From Desulfofundulus australicus DSM 11792 (GTDB lineage: Bacteria; Bacillota; Desulfotomaculia; Desulfotomaculales; Desulfovirgulaceae), in NCBI RefSeq assembly GCF_900129285.1, contig NZ_FQUW01000009.1, positions 53,488-117,487 on the forward strand: a DNA stretch of 64,000 nucleotides. Direction: 5' to 3'. Both the position numbers and the translations under genes were made by a program. The notes under the pieces were generated by a model. That model was not told the origin of the DNA. It made no database searches and saw only the letters and a list, made by a program, of their open reading frames with translations. Below are positions 35,103 through 44,837 of this stretch, in pieces; position 1 is the first letter of the stretch, and each line of letters begins with the position of its first letter.

Positions 35103-35135
35103 AAAAAAGCGGTCCTCCCACCCGGCAGGACCGCT
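35103..35135 (-). terminator. Terminator after the WecA-type transferase
   Basis: On the minus strand AGCGGTCCT pairs with AGGACCGCT and is followed by TTTTTTACAC, just after the transferase stop and before galU. Confidence 0.85.
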
Positions 35136-35149
35136 GGTGCTGCTTAATT

Positions 35150-36241
35150 CTAGAATCTGCTCGATGCCTGTCGATCCCGATCAGGAATTCTGCCAGTTAC
35201 ACCCACCTTGTTTGCCCCGGCGATGATTACAATAGCCATAACAACCAGCAGGGCCAGCGCCTGGTCGGTGGCCACCAGGTTCAATATTACCGCGCTGGCG
35301 CCCAGCAGGGCGCTGACGCCGTAAATTACCAGAACGGCCTGCCTGTGGGAAAGCCCCATGGCCAGCAGCTGGTGATGCAGGTGCTCCTTATCCGGCTGGA
35401 AAATGGGCCGGTGCCTGTGGCAGCGGCGCAGGATGGCAAAGAAGGTATCCAGCAGGGGGATACCCAGTATAACCAGGGGTACCAGCACCGAAACCGCGGT
35501 GACGCTCTTGGTCAGGCCCATAATGGCCATTACGGCCAGGGTGTAACCCAGCAGCATGGACCCGCAATCGCCAAGGAAAATCCTGGCCGGGTGGAAATTA
35601 TAGCGCAGGAACCCCAGCAGGGCTGCCGCCAGCATCAGGGCCAGCATGATTATTTCCCGCTGCCCGGCGGCACCAAAAACCTGCCACTGCGTCCAGCCCA
35701 CCACCGCCATGGTCACGGCGGCAATGCAGGACACACCGCCGGCCAGGCCATCCAGCCCGTCAATCAGGTTCACAGCATTGGTAACGGCCACCACCCAGAA
35801 AATGGTGACGGGAATGCTCAGCCATCCCAGGTCGACAATATGACCGTTAAAGGGGTTGGTAATAAAATGCACCTGCACTCCCAGGGGCAGCAGGACCAGC
35901 GCTGCAACCACCTGCCCGGCCAGCTTCACCCGGGGGGAAAGACCCCGGGTATCGTCCCATATGCCCAGAAGCAGGATCAGCGTCATCCCCAGCAGCAGCC
36001 CCCGCAGGGCGGGTGTGAGCGGCATGGTAACCAGGACGGCTGTCACAAACCCGGCGTATACCGCCAGGCCGCCCAGCCGCGGCATGACCTTCCTGTGCAC
36101 CTTGCGGGCCTCCGGCCGATCCACCGCACCCCAGCGAAACGCCTGCTGCCGCACCCACGGCGTGACCGCCAGGGTGATCCCGCCGGCCAGCAGCAGGCCC
36201 ACCCATAATTTCAGCAAGCTCAATCCCTCCGCAAGCGGCAT
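35150..36241 (-). CDS. WecA/TagO-type undecaprenyl-phosphate sugar-1-phosphate transferase
   Basis: This polytopic protein of 363 residues has about ten or eleven helices. The catalytic motifs of the MraY/WecA family are present: KVHRKVMPRLGGLAVYAGFV, GIWDDTRGLSPRVKL (DD metal site), NAVNLIDGLDGLAGGVS (second Asp) and FLGDCGSMLLG, plus the cytoplasmic His-rich loop RRCHRHRPIFQPDKEHLHHQ. It transfers GlcNAc-1-P (or a related sugar) from UDP to undecaprenyl phosphate, starting synthesis of a wall polymer. The WecG/TagA-type transferase at 45378-46208 would add the next sugar. Confidence 0.93.
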   Translation of the reverse strand: MPLAEGLSLLKLWVGLLLAGGITLAVTPWVRQQAFRWGAVDRPEARKVHRKVMPRLGGLAVYAGFVTAVLVTMPLTPALRGLLLGMTLILLLGIWDDTRGLSPRVKLAGQVVAALVLLPLGVQVHFITNPFNGHIVDLGWLSIPVTIFWVVAVTNAVNLIDGLDGLAGGVSCIAAVTMAVVGWTQWQVFGAAGQREIIMLALMLAAALLGFLRYNFHPARIFLGDCGSMLLGYTLAVMAIMGLTKSVTAVSVLVPLVILGIPLLDTFFAILRRCHRHRPIFQPDKEHLHHQLLAMGLSHRQAVLVIYGVSALLGASAVILNLVATDQALALLVVMAIVIIAGANKVGVTGRIPDRDRQASSRF

Positions 36242-36383
36242 TATCCCATTTTACCAGTAGTATTGTACCATTATGAACTAATCAACTACAAACCGTGGTT
36301 TAATGCGCTGGAGGGCGAAATATGGTGAACAGTGGAATCCGGACAAGCCTATTCAGCATTTTGCCCGCTGAGGAAGAATTTGA

Positions 36384-36815
36384 TTATTTCCCCTGTTCCA
36401 CGGCGAAAACCAGCTCTGCCTCCGCCGCCAGCTGATCCCCCACCATGGCCCGGCCCGCCGCTTTGCCGATGTTCCCCCGCATTTTAAGTATCTGCACTTC
36501 GATGAGCAGCTGATCGCCGGGTACCACCTGACGGCGGAAGCGGGCTTTGTCGATGCCGGCAAATAAGGCCAGCTTTCCTGCAAATTCCGGCACCTGCAGC
36601 AGGGCCACCGCCCCCACCTGGGCCATAGCCTCGATTACCAGCACCCCGGGCATCACTGGGTGGCCGGGAAAATGCCCGGCAAAAAAGGGCTCGTTGATGG
36701 TTACATTTTTAATGCCCACGGCCCGTTTTCCCGCCTCAACCTCCAGAACCCTGTCCACCAGCAAAAAGGGGTAACGGTGGGGCAAAATTTCTGCAATCGA
36801 TTTAATGTCCAGCAT
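36384..36815 (-). CDS. fabZ: 3-hydroxyacyl-ACP dehydratase
   Basis: The hot-dog-fold protein of 143 residues begins [20 protein letters not shown] and contains [20 protein letters not shown], with the catalytic His in HFPGHP and Glu in VLVIEAMAQ. It dehydrates beta-hydroxyacyl-ACP in fatty-acid elongation. The ATG at 36815 gives the family length; the open frame extends 90 codons further upstream into the neighbouring gene. Its location within a wall-polymer cluster instead of a fab operon is unusual but common for fabZ in Firmicutes. Confidence 0.95.
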   Translation of the reverse strand: MLDIKSIAEILPHRYPFLLVDRVLEVEAGKRAVGIKNVTINEPFFAGHFPGHPVMPGVLVIEAMAQVGAVALLQVPEFAGKLALFAGIDKARFRRQVVPGDQLLIEVQILKMRGNIGKAAGRAMVGDQLAAEAELVFAVEQGK

Positions 36816-37059
36816 GAATTTTCCGGCCCCAGCCGGAACAACACTCCTTTCGCAGAATTTAAGCACGCGCCTGCGGACAGGAATATTATACCACAAAAAG
36901 CTTCCCGCCCGGCCCTTCGCGCCCAAAATTTTTTCAGCCGGGGCCGGCGTGGGTTCCGGGCCGGCCCCGGTGCACACGATAAATCTGTATGCGCCGCCAC
37001 CACCGGATATTAGTGGTAGATTGTGCCAGGTTACAGCCGGCGCCCCCGGCGGGCCGGAA

Positions 37060-38136
37060 CTATTGCGCAGCGTCATCCGGTGAGGCAATCACCAGGACAC
37101 GGGACCGGGAGCTGGTCAGGGTCAGGGGAACAACCACCCTGAACGGGTCCACGGGAGCAGCCAGCCACTGGTTCATCACGGGAAGACCGGCCAGGGCACC
37201 CTTCCAGGACCAGGAATTGACAACCCGGCGGTCCGGAGCCACTTCCAGCAGGGTGGAAGTGCCGGCATCGGCAATCAGCGTGTTCCCGTTGGGAAGACGC
37301 AGGACACCCGTGGGCCGCTTGAGCCGGACCGGCCGGGGGGCGGCATCAGCGGCCGGGGCGGTACCCGCCGGGCCGGGAAGTACCTGCCGGTCGCCCTGTC
37401 CTTCCCCGCTCCCCGCCGCTTCCCCCGGCACCCCCTGTGAAACGGGCGGCGGGTTATATGTACCGTCCCCCACCTGCCATACCACCTGCTTATGAGCGTC
37501 TAACTCCAGCACCCGACCCCCGGTAAATCCCTGGTCCACGATCAGGGTGTGGCCGTTGGGCAGCCGCACGGCCTGCACCGGGTTGGCCAGGTGACCGGGG
37601 GTGCCCGGCGGCACCGGCCTGCCCCAGCCGTAGGACCAGACCACCCTCTTATCCGGGGTTACTTCGATAATCTTGTAGGGCAGGGTGATCAGGGTATTGC
37701 CGCTGGAAAGCCGCTGGGCGTAGCGGGGCGCCTGGGCCAGGGAAGGCAGGCGGTACTCCCAGGCCACATTGCCGGCAGGGGTTACCTCCACCACGCGGGG
37801 CGCAAAAGGCCTCCCCGGCGCACCGGAATCGGCAATCAGGGTATTACCGCTGGCCAGGCGGGTGGCCGCAGCAGCCTGGACGCCCCGGTAAGACCAGACT
37901 TCCTGGCCGGCAGGGGTGATTTCCACCACAGCCGGTGACTGGTGGCCTACCCGGGTCAGGAGCAGGTTGCCCCCGGGCAACCGGGTCACATAGTAAGGAT
38001 GGTTGTAGGTAATGTCGTCCCGGTAATCCACCTCCACCACCGCGTCCCCGGCCAGGGCGGGCAGGGGCAGAAGGGTGCTGGCCGCAACCAGGGCGGCAAT
38101 AAAAGGCGCCAGGAGCCTGTATATTCTTGCCATCAC
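37060..38136 (-). CDS. Exported beta-propeller protein (arylsulfotransferase/PQQ-repeat-like)
   Basis: A signal peptide ([24 protein letters not shown]) precedes about six blades with the repeated [66 protein letters not shown] and VVWSYGWG motifs. This blade motif is typical of ASST-like (DUF of the arylsulfotransferase type) propellers; catalytic histidines of true ASST are not evident, so it may just bind ligands. A Gly/Ala/Pro-rich loop (nt about 37330-37440, [14 protein letters not shown]) interrupts the last blades. It is wall-side, in the polymer gene cluster. Confidence 0.75.
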   Translation of the reverse strand: MMARIYRLLAPFIAALVAASTLLPLPALAGDAVVEVDYRDDITYNHPYYVTRLPGGNLLLTRVGHQSPAVVEITPAGQEVWSYRGVQAAAATRLASGNTLIADSGAPGRPFAPRVVEVTPAGNVAWEYRLPSLAQAPRYAQRLSSGNTLITLPYKIIEVTPDKRVVWSYGWGRPVPPGTPGHLANPVQAVRLPNGHTLIVDQGFTGGRVLELDAHKQVVWQVGDGTYNPPPVSQGVPGEAAGSGEGQGDRQVLPGPAGTAPAADAAPRPVRLKRPTGVLRLPNGNTLIADAGTSTLLEVAPDRRVVNSWSWKGALAGLPVMNQWLAAPVDPFRVVVPLTLTSSRSRVLVIASPDDAAQ

Positions 38137-38194
38137 GGTTATCCCTCACCTTTCACGCCGGGCCATTATCCCCGCGGGAGCCCGGCCGGGTTTT

Positions 38195-39763
38195 TCACTG
38201 CTCGATTATTACTGCCGGCGGGTTACCCTGCCAGGTTACCGCCGCCCCCAGGGCCTCGCCCACAAAACGCAGGGGGACCATGGTACGCCCTTCCACCGCC
38301 CGGGCGGGAACGTCCAGGGGCAGGGTTTTACCGTTGACAACGGCCTCCTTCTGCCCCAGGGCCAGGCTGACCGTGCGCTCCCCGCGGGTCGCCGTCACGG
38401 TCCTGGTTTCTTCATTCCAGGACACTTCCGCCCCCAGGACTTCGAAAATCCTCCGCATGGGTACCAGGGTGCGGCCATTGTCCATCAGGGGCGGAACGTC
38501 AAAAAACAGCCGCTCGCCGTTCAGATAAACCGGCACCTGATGGAGCACCAGAATGGCATTGGCCAGCTCCCGCTCCCGTCCCCCCGATGGACGGCTGACC
38601 AGCCTGCCCTTCACCCACATGGCGCTGGAACCTCCCCCGTCCAGGGCGGCAGCGCGCACCGCTCCCAGGTCGGCCATCAGGTAGGCCAGTTCCTCCAGGG
38701 TAACGCCGGCGCTCCACTCCTTCAGCCGGCCGTCCACTTCCACCAGCAGGAGCCTGCCCTGGCCGTCCACCCCTATGGCCGTGCGGGGGGCCGGCTCCAG
38801 CACGCTGCCCCGGAACCCTTCCATAATGGCCTGGAGCAGGGGCTGCCCCTCATCCACCAGCAGGGGCCCGGCCGTAACCAGGTGCTTTAACCCTTCCCAG
38901 CCGGCACCCCAGTCGAACTGCACGTCCACCGGTGTGCCCACCGCCAGCACGGCAGCCTGTGCGGCCGCCTCACCCCGGAAGGTGAGCACGTAACCGTCCC
39001 GGGGAATCGGGCTGCCCCCGTAACCAATTTCCGAAACTATGTACCGGCTGCTTTTTTCCGTCTCCGGACGTACCACCACATCAATACCGTCACCGGCGGA
39101 ACCGGCGCGCTCACCCCAGGCCGGGGTATACAGGGTAATCCCCCCGGCCACGGGGGAAGTGTTGACCCCGGCCGCCACCAGGGGTTCCCCATCTCCGGGA
39201 CGCACCGTCACCCGGGGCGCGAAGTAACCGAACCGGACCCGGTTATCTCCGGTGATCCCGACGGAGGTCCGCAGGATCCCGGAGGTGGCCAGCAGCCGGC
39301 CGTCCTGGACCAGGCTGCCGATGGGGTGTCCGGAGGAGGGGTCGAAGTACCCCCCGTTCACGGCGGCCACGGCCCCGTGGCGGGCGGCCAGCCGGCTCAG
39401 CGTTTCCTTCCGGCCAAGGGCGTCGCCGCCCACCGCCACCCGCACTTCCAGCAGGGCCTGCCCGGGGTCCACTTCCAGCACATGCCCCTTTAAGGGTTCA
39501 TCCTGCCAGGTGCGCCCGGAAATGGGATAATAGCAGACACCCGGGGCCAGGGTCTGGATCTGATCGGCCGGCGGCCGGGAAACCAGGGGTTGCGGCGCCG
39601 GGAGGCCGGAGATCGAAACCTGGCCGGACCCGGGAGTGCCCGCAGCACTTTCCGCGCCCGCAGGCCGGGCCGCCGGCAAGGCCAGGCCGCACCAGAGAAC
39701 GGCCCCCCCAACCAGGAGAGAAACCAGCTTTTTTATAACCCGCAAGGAACCTGACAAGAGCAT
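38195..39763 (-). CDS. Phosphodiester glycosidase (NAGPA/DUF2233) with copper-amine-oxidase-N domain
   Basis: After a signal/anchor segment (residues about 10-35) the NAGPA-type domain (about 90-400) shows AAVNGGYFDPSSGHPIGSLV, TAIGVDGQGRLLLVEVDGRL and ALDGGGSSAMWVKG (the DGGGS active-site loop). A C-terminal copper amine oxidase N domain (about 405-520: ILVLHQVPVYLNGERLFFDV PPLMDNGRTLVPMRRIFEVL, and the TMVPLRFVGEALGAAV repeat) probably attaches to the wall or S-layer. NAGPA enzymes remove GlcNAc from phosphodiester links, which would fit turnover or editing of a phosphodiester wall polymer made by the same cluster. Confidence 0.9.
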   Translation of the reverse strand: MLLSGSLRVIKKLVSLLVGGAVLWCGLALPAARPAGAESAAGTPGSGQVSISGLPAPQPLVSRPPADQIQTLAPGVCYYPISGRTWQDEPLKGHVLEVDPGQALLEVRVAVGGDALGRKETLSRLAARHGAVAAVNGGYFDPSSGHPIGSLVQDGRLLATSGILRTSVGITGDNRVRFGYFAPRVTVRPGDGEPLVAAGVNTSPVAGGITLYTPAWGERAGSAGDGIDVVVRPETEKSSRYIVSEIGYGGSPIPRDGYVLTFRGEAAAQAAVLAVGTPVDVQFDWGAGWEGLKHLVTAGPLLVDEGQPLLQAIMEGFRGSVLEPAPRTAIGVDGQGRLLLVEVDGRLKEWSAGVTLEELAYLMADLGAVRAAALDGGGSSAMWVKGRLVSRPSGGRERELANAILVLHQVPVYLNGERLFFDVPPLMDNGRTLVPMRRIFEVLGAEVSWNEETRTVTATRGERTVSLALGQKEAVVNGKTLPLDVPARAVEGRTMVPLRFVGEALGAAVTWQGNPPAVIIEQ

Positions 39764-39858
39764 TACCTGCTATGCACCTCACCAGATAAACAATACCTCG
39801 TTTACGTTATTTTTCCAGGATGAAGGAACAAAAAAATTTACGCCCGGGGCAATTTTAA

Positions 39859-41064
39859 CTAATCATTTGTTCCAACTTCCGATTTCCGACCTCCAACTTC
39901 CATTAATGCACCGGCCATCCGGGCGGTGGCCCGGGCGCGCTCCCTCAACGGCTCTACGGCCCGGGAAAGCCGGGCCCTGAACCCGGCCGGGTCGGCCAGG
40001 ATTTCATCCACCGCTTTGCTCAATGCACTGCAGTCCAGATCGGCGGCCCGCCCCCCGGGCTCCAGACCCAGCTGTTCCAGGAAACGTTCTATTTTCGGGT
40101 CGTAGCTTATGCCCAGCAGCGGCACGCCCATCACCGCGGCCAGGATCAGGGCATGCAGCCGCATGCCGATGAGCAGGTCCAGGCAGCCAAACAGGGACAC
40201 GGCCTCACCAACGGTAAGCCCCCGCTCCAGGACGATAGCCCCCTCCTGCATCATGGCTGCCACCTGGCGGCTCACGGCCAGGTCTTCCGGATAGTGCAGG
40301 GGAATGAAAAGCACCCGGTATCCCCGGCGGCAAAGGTGGTCACCCACCCGGGCCAGGGCCCGCTGCTGTTCCGCCCCGAAGCCGGGCCATTCCCGCACCG
40401 ATACCCCCACCACGGGCACGGCCGTCCCCGAGCCGCCATCTTCACCGGGGCGGCTATTATTCCCCCCGCCTGTGGCCGGCGGTTCGAGAATGCCCGCCCT
40501 TTCCAGGATCTCCATACCCTTTTCCCTGCCCGTCCGGGCCGGGTCCAGGCCCAGCACCGGGTCGGCGGTAACCTCCACCGGAGGCCGGGTGACCCCCATC
40601 TCCGCCAGGTCACGGGCGGAAGCCGCGTCCCGTACGGTGATCAGTTGAACGTCGCTGGCCACCAGGCGCACCAGCAGCCGGCCCGTCCTGCTCCGCACGG
40701 GGCCGATGCCCTGGGCGTAGAAAACCACCGGCTTGCCCAGGCGACGGGCCAGCCAGACCACGCCCAGGTAGTAGACCAGGCTCTTGAGGCCGGTGACGTC
40801 CTGCAGCAGGCTGCCCCCGCCGCTGATCACCAGGTCGGCACCGGCGAGGGCACGGTAAACTTCCGTCACCCGCCAGCGGTTCACGGCCTCCACGCCGTAA
40901 AGGGCGCGGGTCCTCTCCGGGGCGTGGGAAAGAACCACCGGCCGGACGGCGGGGCAGACCTCCCGCAGGGCCTCCAGCAGGCTGTAGAGGACCGCCTCGT
41001 CCCCCAGGTTGTCGAAACCGTAATAGCCGGAGATGGCCACCACCGGCCCTCCACCAGCCGCCAT
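39859..41064 (-). CDS. csaB: Polysaccharide pyruvyl transferase CsaB
   Basis: From the ATG at 41064 the 401-residue protein opens with VVAISGYYGFDNLGDEAVLY SLL, followed by LAGADLVISGGGSLLQDVTG and LIGMRLHALILAAVMGVPLL, the conserved pattern of the CsaB/AmsJ pyruvyltransferase family. CsaB adds ketal pyruvate to the secondary wall polymer so that SLH-domain surface proteins can bind. A Gly/Asn/Ser-rich insertion (PPATGGGNNSRPGEDGGSG, nt about 40405-40490) lies in the middle. Genes for polymer assembly lie on both sides, supporting a pyruvylated SCWP in this organism. Confidence 0.92.
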   Translation of the reverse strand: MAAGGGPVVAISGYYGFDNLGDEAVLYSLLEALREVCPAVRPVVLSHAPERTRALYGVEAVNRWRVTEVYRALAGADLVISGGGSLLQDVTGLKSLVYYLGVVWLARRLGKPVVFYAQGIGPVRSRTGRLLVRLVASDVQLITVRDAASARDLAEMGVTRPPVEVTADPVLGLDPARTGREKGMEILERAGILEPPATGGGNNSRPGEDGGSGTAVPVVGVSVREWPGFGAEQQRALARVGDHLCRRGYRVLFIPLHYPEDLAVSRQVAAMMQEGAIVLERGLTVGEAVSLFGCLDLLIGMRLHALILAAVMGVPLLGISYDPKIERFLEQLGLEPGGRAADLDCSALSKAVDEILADPAGFRARLSRAVEPLRERARATARMAGALMEVGGRKSEVGTND

Positions 41065-41108
41065 AACTGCACCCCCGTTTTCACCCGAATTATTCAATCC
41101 GCAGAAGA

Positions 41109-41356
41109 CCCAGCACTCACTGGCCATAATGCTATTTCTAAGCTTGCTGTAACAAAATAGTAAGTGCAGGGCTTTCCAGTATAACTTTTTCAGTGAGTGC
41201 TGGGCGGCCCGAAGCAAGCCGCGGTGCTGTCGACGCGAAGCACTGGAGTGAACGAGGACCCAGCACTCACTGGGATTACTGGCTCTTTTCGAAACCTGAT
41301 GTGTCAATTAAACCTGTAACTCCGGGAGCAGAATCATATTTGGGTGAGTGCTGGGC
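41109..41356. repeat. Four-copy alternating inverted motif upstream of csaB
   Basis: CCCAGCACTCACTGG occurs at 41109-41123 and 41259-41274, and its inverse CAGTGAGTGCTGGGC at 41191-41205 and (from GTGAGTG) 41344-41356. The four copies form two head-to-head pairs, each spanning about 97 bases with AT-rich, unrelated interiors. The layout resembles MITE or repeat-pair elements inserted twice, or two binding-site pairs. They lie between DUF5693 and csaB, so the csaB promoter is likely inside. Confidence 0.8.
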
Positions 41357-41371
41357 CGCGTCCAACCGGGG

Positions 41372-43303
41372 TTACTGACTATCCCCCGGGAAGAACCTGC
41401 GCCACCATTTCCCGGCCAGATTCACCACCAGGATAACCGCCAGGCCCACCAGCATACCCAGCACCAGGCCGTTGACCAGCCGCACCAGGGATACCAGCAG
41501 CGGCGTGTGGATGTGGGCAAAGGTGTTCACCAGGGAGACCTGCCCGATGGCGCCCAGCAGCAGAAGGGGCAGGAAGCGGTTATCCCGGTAGCCGGTATAG
41601 AAAAGCAGCATCAAAGCGGGGTGGCCGAGCAAAAATTCCTTGGTTCGCGGGCGCACCCCCAGAAGGGCATCCAGCAATCCCCGGAATTTCAACTCCAGGG
41701 CGGTGGTAACCGCTTCCCCTTCGTTGCCCGTGCGCACCAGATAAACGGCCAGCACCACCAGGAGCAGGGCGGTGAGAACGGCCCATTTGACCAGCACCGG
41801 CTGGTCCAGCGTCCTGTGGAGGCGCTTTGCCGCAGGTTCAGCCGGGCCGGAAAGGAAGAAAAACACCCCCGCCACCAGGAGCAACGGCGCCAGGTGGGCC
41901 ACCTTGACCCCGCTGAACTGGTCCAGCTTGAGCATGAACCCGGCATCCGCCAGCAGGCCCACCATGAACAGCGCGCCCAGCAGAGATACCAGGGTGGTGC
42001 TCAAAAGGAGGCCCGCGCTTTCCAGGATGGATGAACCCCGGGCGCGCACACCGGTAATCAGGGCCAGGCCGGGGAAGATGATTACCGCGGCCAGGGCCAT
42101 CAGCTTGCGTGCCGGAACCGGGGCCACCACCAGCAGCCCGGCCCAGGCCGCCGTCAGGAGCAGCAGCCAGATCTCACCCCGGCACAGGCCCAGGCGACCG
42201 GCGAGGATCAGAGTGCCGGCGATGACCCCCAGCCCCATCACAAAGAAGCCGATCCGGGAAGTGGGTACGGCCGGCAGGGTAGACGCCCGCCCCACCACCA
42301 GGCCCTCCAGTTGCAGGCCTGCTTTTAGCCTGCCGACAAAATCCAGGTTTTCCTGGAGCAGATCCTGCCCACCCGTTGCCGTAAAGGGCCGCACCAGCAG
42401 CAGCCTCATGTTGCGCTCGGCCGCGGCCAGCCGGTATCTCTCCAGGGCCCCGGTAGGAGTATACCGGCCCAGCTCACCGGGAGAAATGCTGTGCAGGCGG
42501 ACCACCTGCTTGTCCAGGAGAATTCCCAGTGTATTCAAGCCTTTCTGGGGGAAGAACTCGATCTGGGCCACCGGCACACCCAGTTGCTCGATCACCCGGG
42601 CCAGTGCCCGCAGCTTTTGCGGGTAGCCGGGCAGGGTATCGTCGTTAAACGCCAGAACCGAAAGGTTGGGAATATCCTTCAGAGGTGCCAGGGCCTGCTC
42701 AATCCCCCGGGCAGTGGCTCCCGGCCAGCTACGCACCTGCACCGCCACCAGCAGCCCGGCCCGGGCGCTTTCCTGCAGGGGCTCTTCCGGGAACCCCAGG
42801 CCCAGCTGGGCAAGCAGCCCGGGATCGGCGGGAGTGCGCACCACGTAAACTCCCGGGGCCGGCCGGTAACCTTGAGCCCCGGAAGTTTTGGCCCGGAGCT
42901 GGACCAGCAGGCGCTGGAAAGTTTTTTCCCGCGTGGTCAGCAGGTAAGTGTCTGAGGGCGCCAAACCGCCGTCAGCCTGCAACTGCCCCAGCCAGGGGGG
43001 TGACATCAACAGCAGCTCCTGGCCGGTCATGATGGCCATTTCTCCCGCCCGGCGCAGGTCGTCCGCCGTGGGTTCTTTAACCAGCACGGTAGTCAGCCCC
43101 CGCTCCCGAAAAAGGCGCATTACCTCCACGGTATCCCGTCCCGATAGCCTGGCCAGCCTGCTCAGCTCATCATAGGGCATGGCCACTTCCACCTGGCGGA
43201 AAGCCGCCTCCACCCGGTAGCGCTGCCAGCCCGCCGCCCCCGCCGCGATTATGCCCGCGAGCAGCAAAACCACCAGCAGCAGTGGATACCAGCGTTGCTT
43301 CAT
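41372..43303 (-). CDS. DUF5693 membrane protein (wall-polymer assembly context)
   Basis: A 643-residue protein with an N-terminal anchor, an extracytoplasmic domain of about 330 residues (FRQVEVAMPYDELSRLARLS, GLTTVLVKEPTADDLRR, TRMRLLLVRPF-type segments) and at least eight C-terminal membrane helices (about 345-640, with GLGVIAGTLILAGRLGL and the final KWWRRFFPG tail). It matches the DUF5693 family that co-occurs with CsaB and LCP genes in Clostridia. The fold resembles large transport or flippase-like membrane proteins, but function is unproven. The ATG at 43303 (MKQRWYPLLLVVLLLAG) is preferred. Confidence 0.85.
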   Translation of the reverse strand: MKQRWYPLLLVVLLLAGIIAAGAAGWQRYRVEAAFRQVEVAMPYDELSRLARLSGRDTVEVMRLFRERGLTTVLVKEPTADDLRRAGEMAIMTGQELLLMSPPWLGQLQADGGLAPSDTYLLTTREKTFQRLLVQLRAKTSGAQGYRPAPGVYVVRTPADPGLLAQLGLGFPEEPLQESARAGLLVAVQVRSWPGATARGIEQALAPLKDIPNLSVLAFNDDTLPGYPQKLRALARVIEQLGVPVAQIEFFPQKGLNTLGILLDKQVVRLHSISPGELGRYTPTGALERYRLAAAERNMRLLLVRPFTATGGQDLLQENLDFVGRLKAGLQLEGLVVGRASTLPAVPTSRIGFFVMGLGVIAGTLILAGRLGLCRGEIWLLLLTAAWAGLLVVAPVPARKLMALAAVIIFPGLALITGVRARGSSILESAGLLLSTTLVSLLGALFMVGLLADAGFMLKLDQFSGVKVAHLAPLLLVAGVFFFLSGPAEPAAKRLHRTLDQPVLVKWAVLTALLLVVLAVYLVRTGNEGEAVTTALELKFRGLLDALLGVRPRTKEFLLGHPALMLLFYTGYRDNRFLPLLLLGAIGQVSLVNTFAHIHTPLLVSLVRLVNGLVLGMLVGLAVILVVNLAGKWWRRFFPGDSQ

Positions 43304-43362
43304 AAAAAATGACCTCCAGCATAATAAAAATGTTCCCACCAAAGTCCCCTGAAATTAATAAA

Positions 43363-43396
43363 CCTCCTGCAGGCACGGCAGGCGTTCTGCAGGAGG
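43363..43396 (-). terminator. Terminator after the LCP gene
   Basis: CCTCCTGCAG (43363-43372) and CTGCAGGAGG (43387-43396) form a perfect 10-bp stem with a 14-base loop. On the minus strand it is followed by TTTATTAATTT. Confidence 0.75.
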
Positions 43397-43501
43397 CCCT
43401 ACAAACCCTCCGGATAATTCATCCTGTGGTCTCGCCTGGACGCGGCGCCATCCGCCGCCCGTTTTATTTCCGGCCCGGATAACTCCGGCCGGCACGTATG
43501 G

Positions 43502-44794
43502 CTAGCTGGCACCTCTACCGGGCAGGGGGATGATTTCTATGGTTGTACCGCCATCCTCACCATACCCCCCACCGTAGGCAGGCGGGGCAGGGCCACCCTG
43601 CACCCCGTCATCACCCGTGTGGCTGCCGGGTAGAGGTGAGTTGCCTTCCTCCGGCGTACCTTCCCCGGTCAACCAGCCGCCGGAATCCTCACCGGTCCCC
43701 GCATCAAGACCCGGTTCGACCGCTTCCGGGGCGGGAGGAACCGGGGGCGCCGCCGGGACAACGGGCTGGACGTGGTTTTCCACCGGTTCACCCGTTGCCA
43801 CCTGCCCTCTCTCCGTGCGGGCCGGGGAACTGGAAGGCCCGCCCCCGTTCAGGGTGGGGCCCTGCACCACCTGGCTCACCCGGCCTTCTTCAAAAAGGGC
43901 CAGGGCCACTTCATGGGCCTGTGCAGGCTCCACATACCAGTAGCTGATGCCGTTCAGGTTCAAAAAACGCCCCGGCAGGGTCTGGGTGACTATTTCGGCC
44001 TGCTCGAAGTCCCGGGCCGCCCGGGCCAGGGCCAGCATCTGCCGGGCACCCAGGTTGGTTTCTATGCTTTTGTTGATCTCCGGCACCAGGCGGGGCAGTT
44101 TCAACAGGGTGGACGGCTGCATCACTTCCCCGGCCAGGGCCTTCAAAAACTTCAGCTGCCTTTCCGTGCGGCCGATATCCCCCAGGGGGTCCCCCCGGAA
44201 GCGAACGTACTGCAGGGCCTTGCTGCCGTCCAGGCGCTGCACTCCCTTCCTGAGGTTTATGGCATATTCACGGCCGTCATTGCTGTCATAATGATACATA
44301 TCCTTTTCCACTTCAATGGTTACCCCGCCCAGAACATCCACAATGTTTTTAAACCCCTCCCAGCGGGCCAGGGCATAATACTGGACGGGCATACCGATGA
44401 GGTTGGAAACGGTCTCGCAGGTCAGCGCCGGGCCGCCGTAAACAGCGGCAGCATTGATCTTATCCGTGCCGTGTCCGGGAATATCCACCCTGGTATCCCG
44501 CGGTATGGACAGCAGGGCAATGCGCTTTTTCTCGCTGTCCACATTGGCCACAATAATGGTATCGGTGCGGCCGCCCTTCTCCCCGGCCCGGGCATCGGTA
44601 CCCAGAAGCAGTACGGTAAAGGAACCCAGGGGCTCGCTGGCCATGGCCTCGTTGTCCCCCGGTGCGGCAGGTAAAGGCGGCCAGTTCAGGCCCGGGTGCC
44701 CCGCCAGCAGGTAGCCCCCTCCCGCCAGAAGCAGCACCATTAAAAGCAGAAACAGGGGCCTGGGCCTCCACCTCCGCCTGCGTTTAGCAACCAT
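43502..44794 (-). CDS. LytR-CpsA-Psr (LCP) family wall-polymer ligase
   Basis: A cytoplasmic N-terminus and one membrane anchor (about 13-32) precede the LCP domain: TVLLLGTDARAGEKGGRTDT, IALLSIPRDTRVDIPGHGTD KINAAAVYGG, MYHYDSNDGREYAINLRKGV QRLDGSKALQYVRFRGDPLG, with the Arg/Asp residues that bind the polyprenyl-phosphate polymer. LCP enzymes transfer wall polymers from undecaprenyl carriers to peptidoglycan. The C-terminal 110 residues are a Pro/Gly/Ala-rich, disordered tail. It is in the operon with DUF5693, csaB and WecG. Confidence 0.93.
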   Translation of the reverse strand: MVAKRRRRWRPRPLFLLLMVLLLAGGGYLLAGHPGLNWPPLPAAPGDNEAMASEPLGSFTVLLLGTDARAGEKGGRTDTIIVANVDSEKKRIALLSIPRDTRVDIPGHGTDKINAAAVYGGPALTCETVSNLIGMPVQYYALARWEGFKNIVDVLGGVTIEVEKDMYHYDSNDGREYAINLRKGVQRLDGSKALQYVRFRGDPLGDIGRTERQLKFLKALAGEVMQPSTLLKLPRLVPEINKSIETNLGARQMLALARAARDFEQAEIVTQTLPGRFLNLNGISYWYVEPAQAHEVALALFEEGRVSQVVQGPTLNGGGPSSSPARTERGQVATGEPVENHVQPVVPAAPPVPPAPEAVEPGLDAGTGEDSGGWLTGEGTPEEGNSPLPGSHTGDDGVQGGPAPPAYGGGYGEDGGTTIEIIPLPGRGAS

Positions 44795-44837
44795 ACCAAC
44801 ACCCCGCTTTTACAGGACAGGCGGCAAAATGCCCGCC

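Noticed and set aside
41109..41356. CRISPR-like or phage attachment repeats
   Set aside because: Only four short copies in alternating orientation, with no integrase or cas gene nearby; better described as paired inverted elements.
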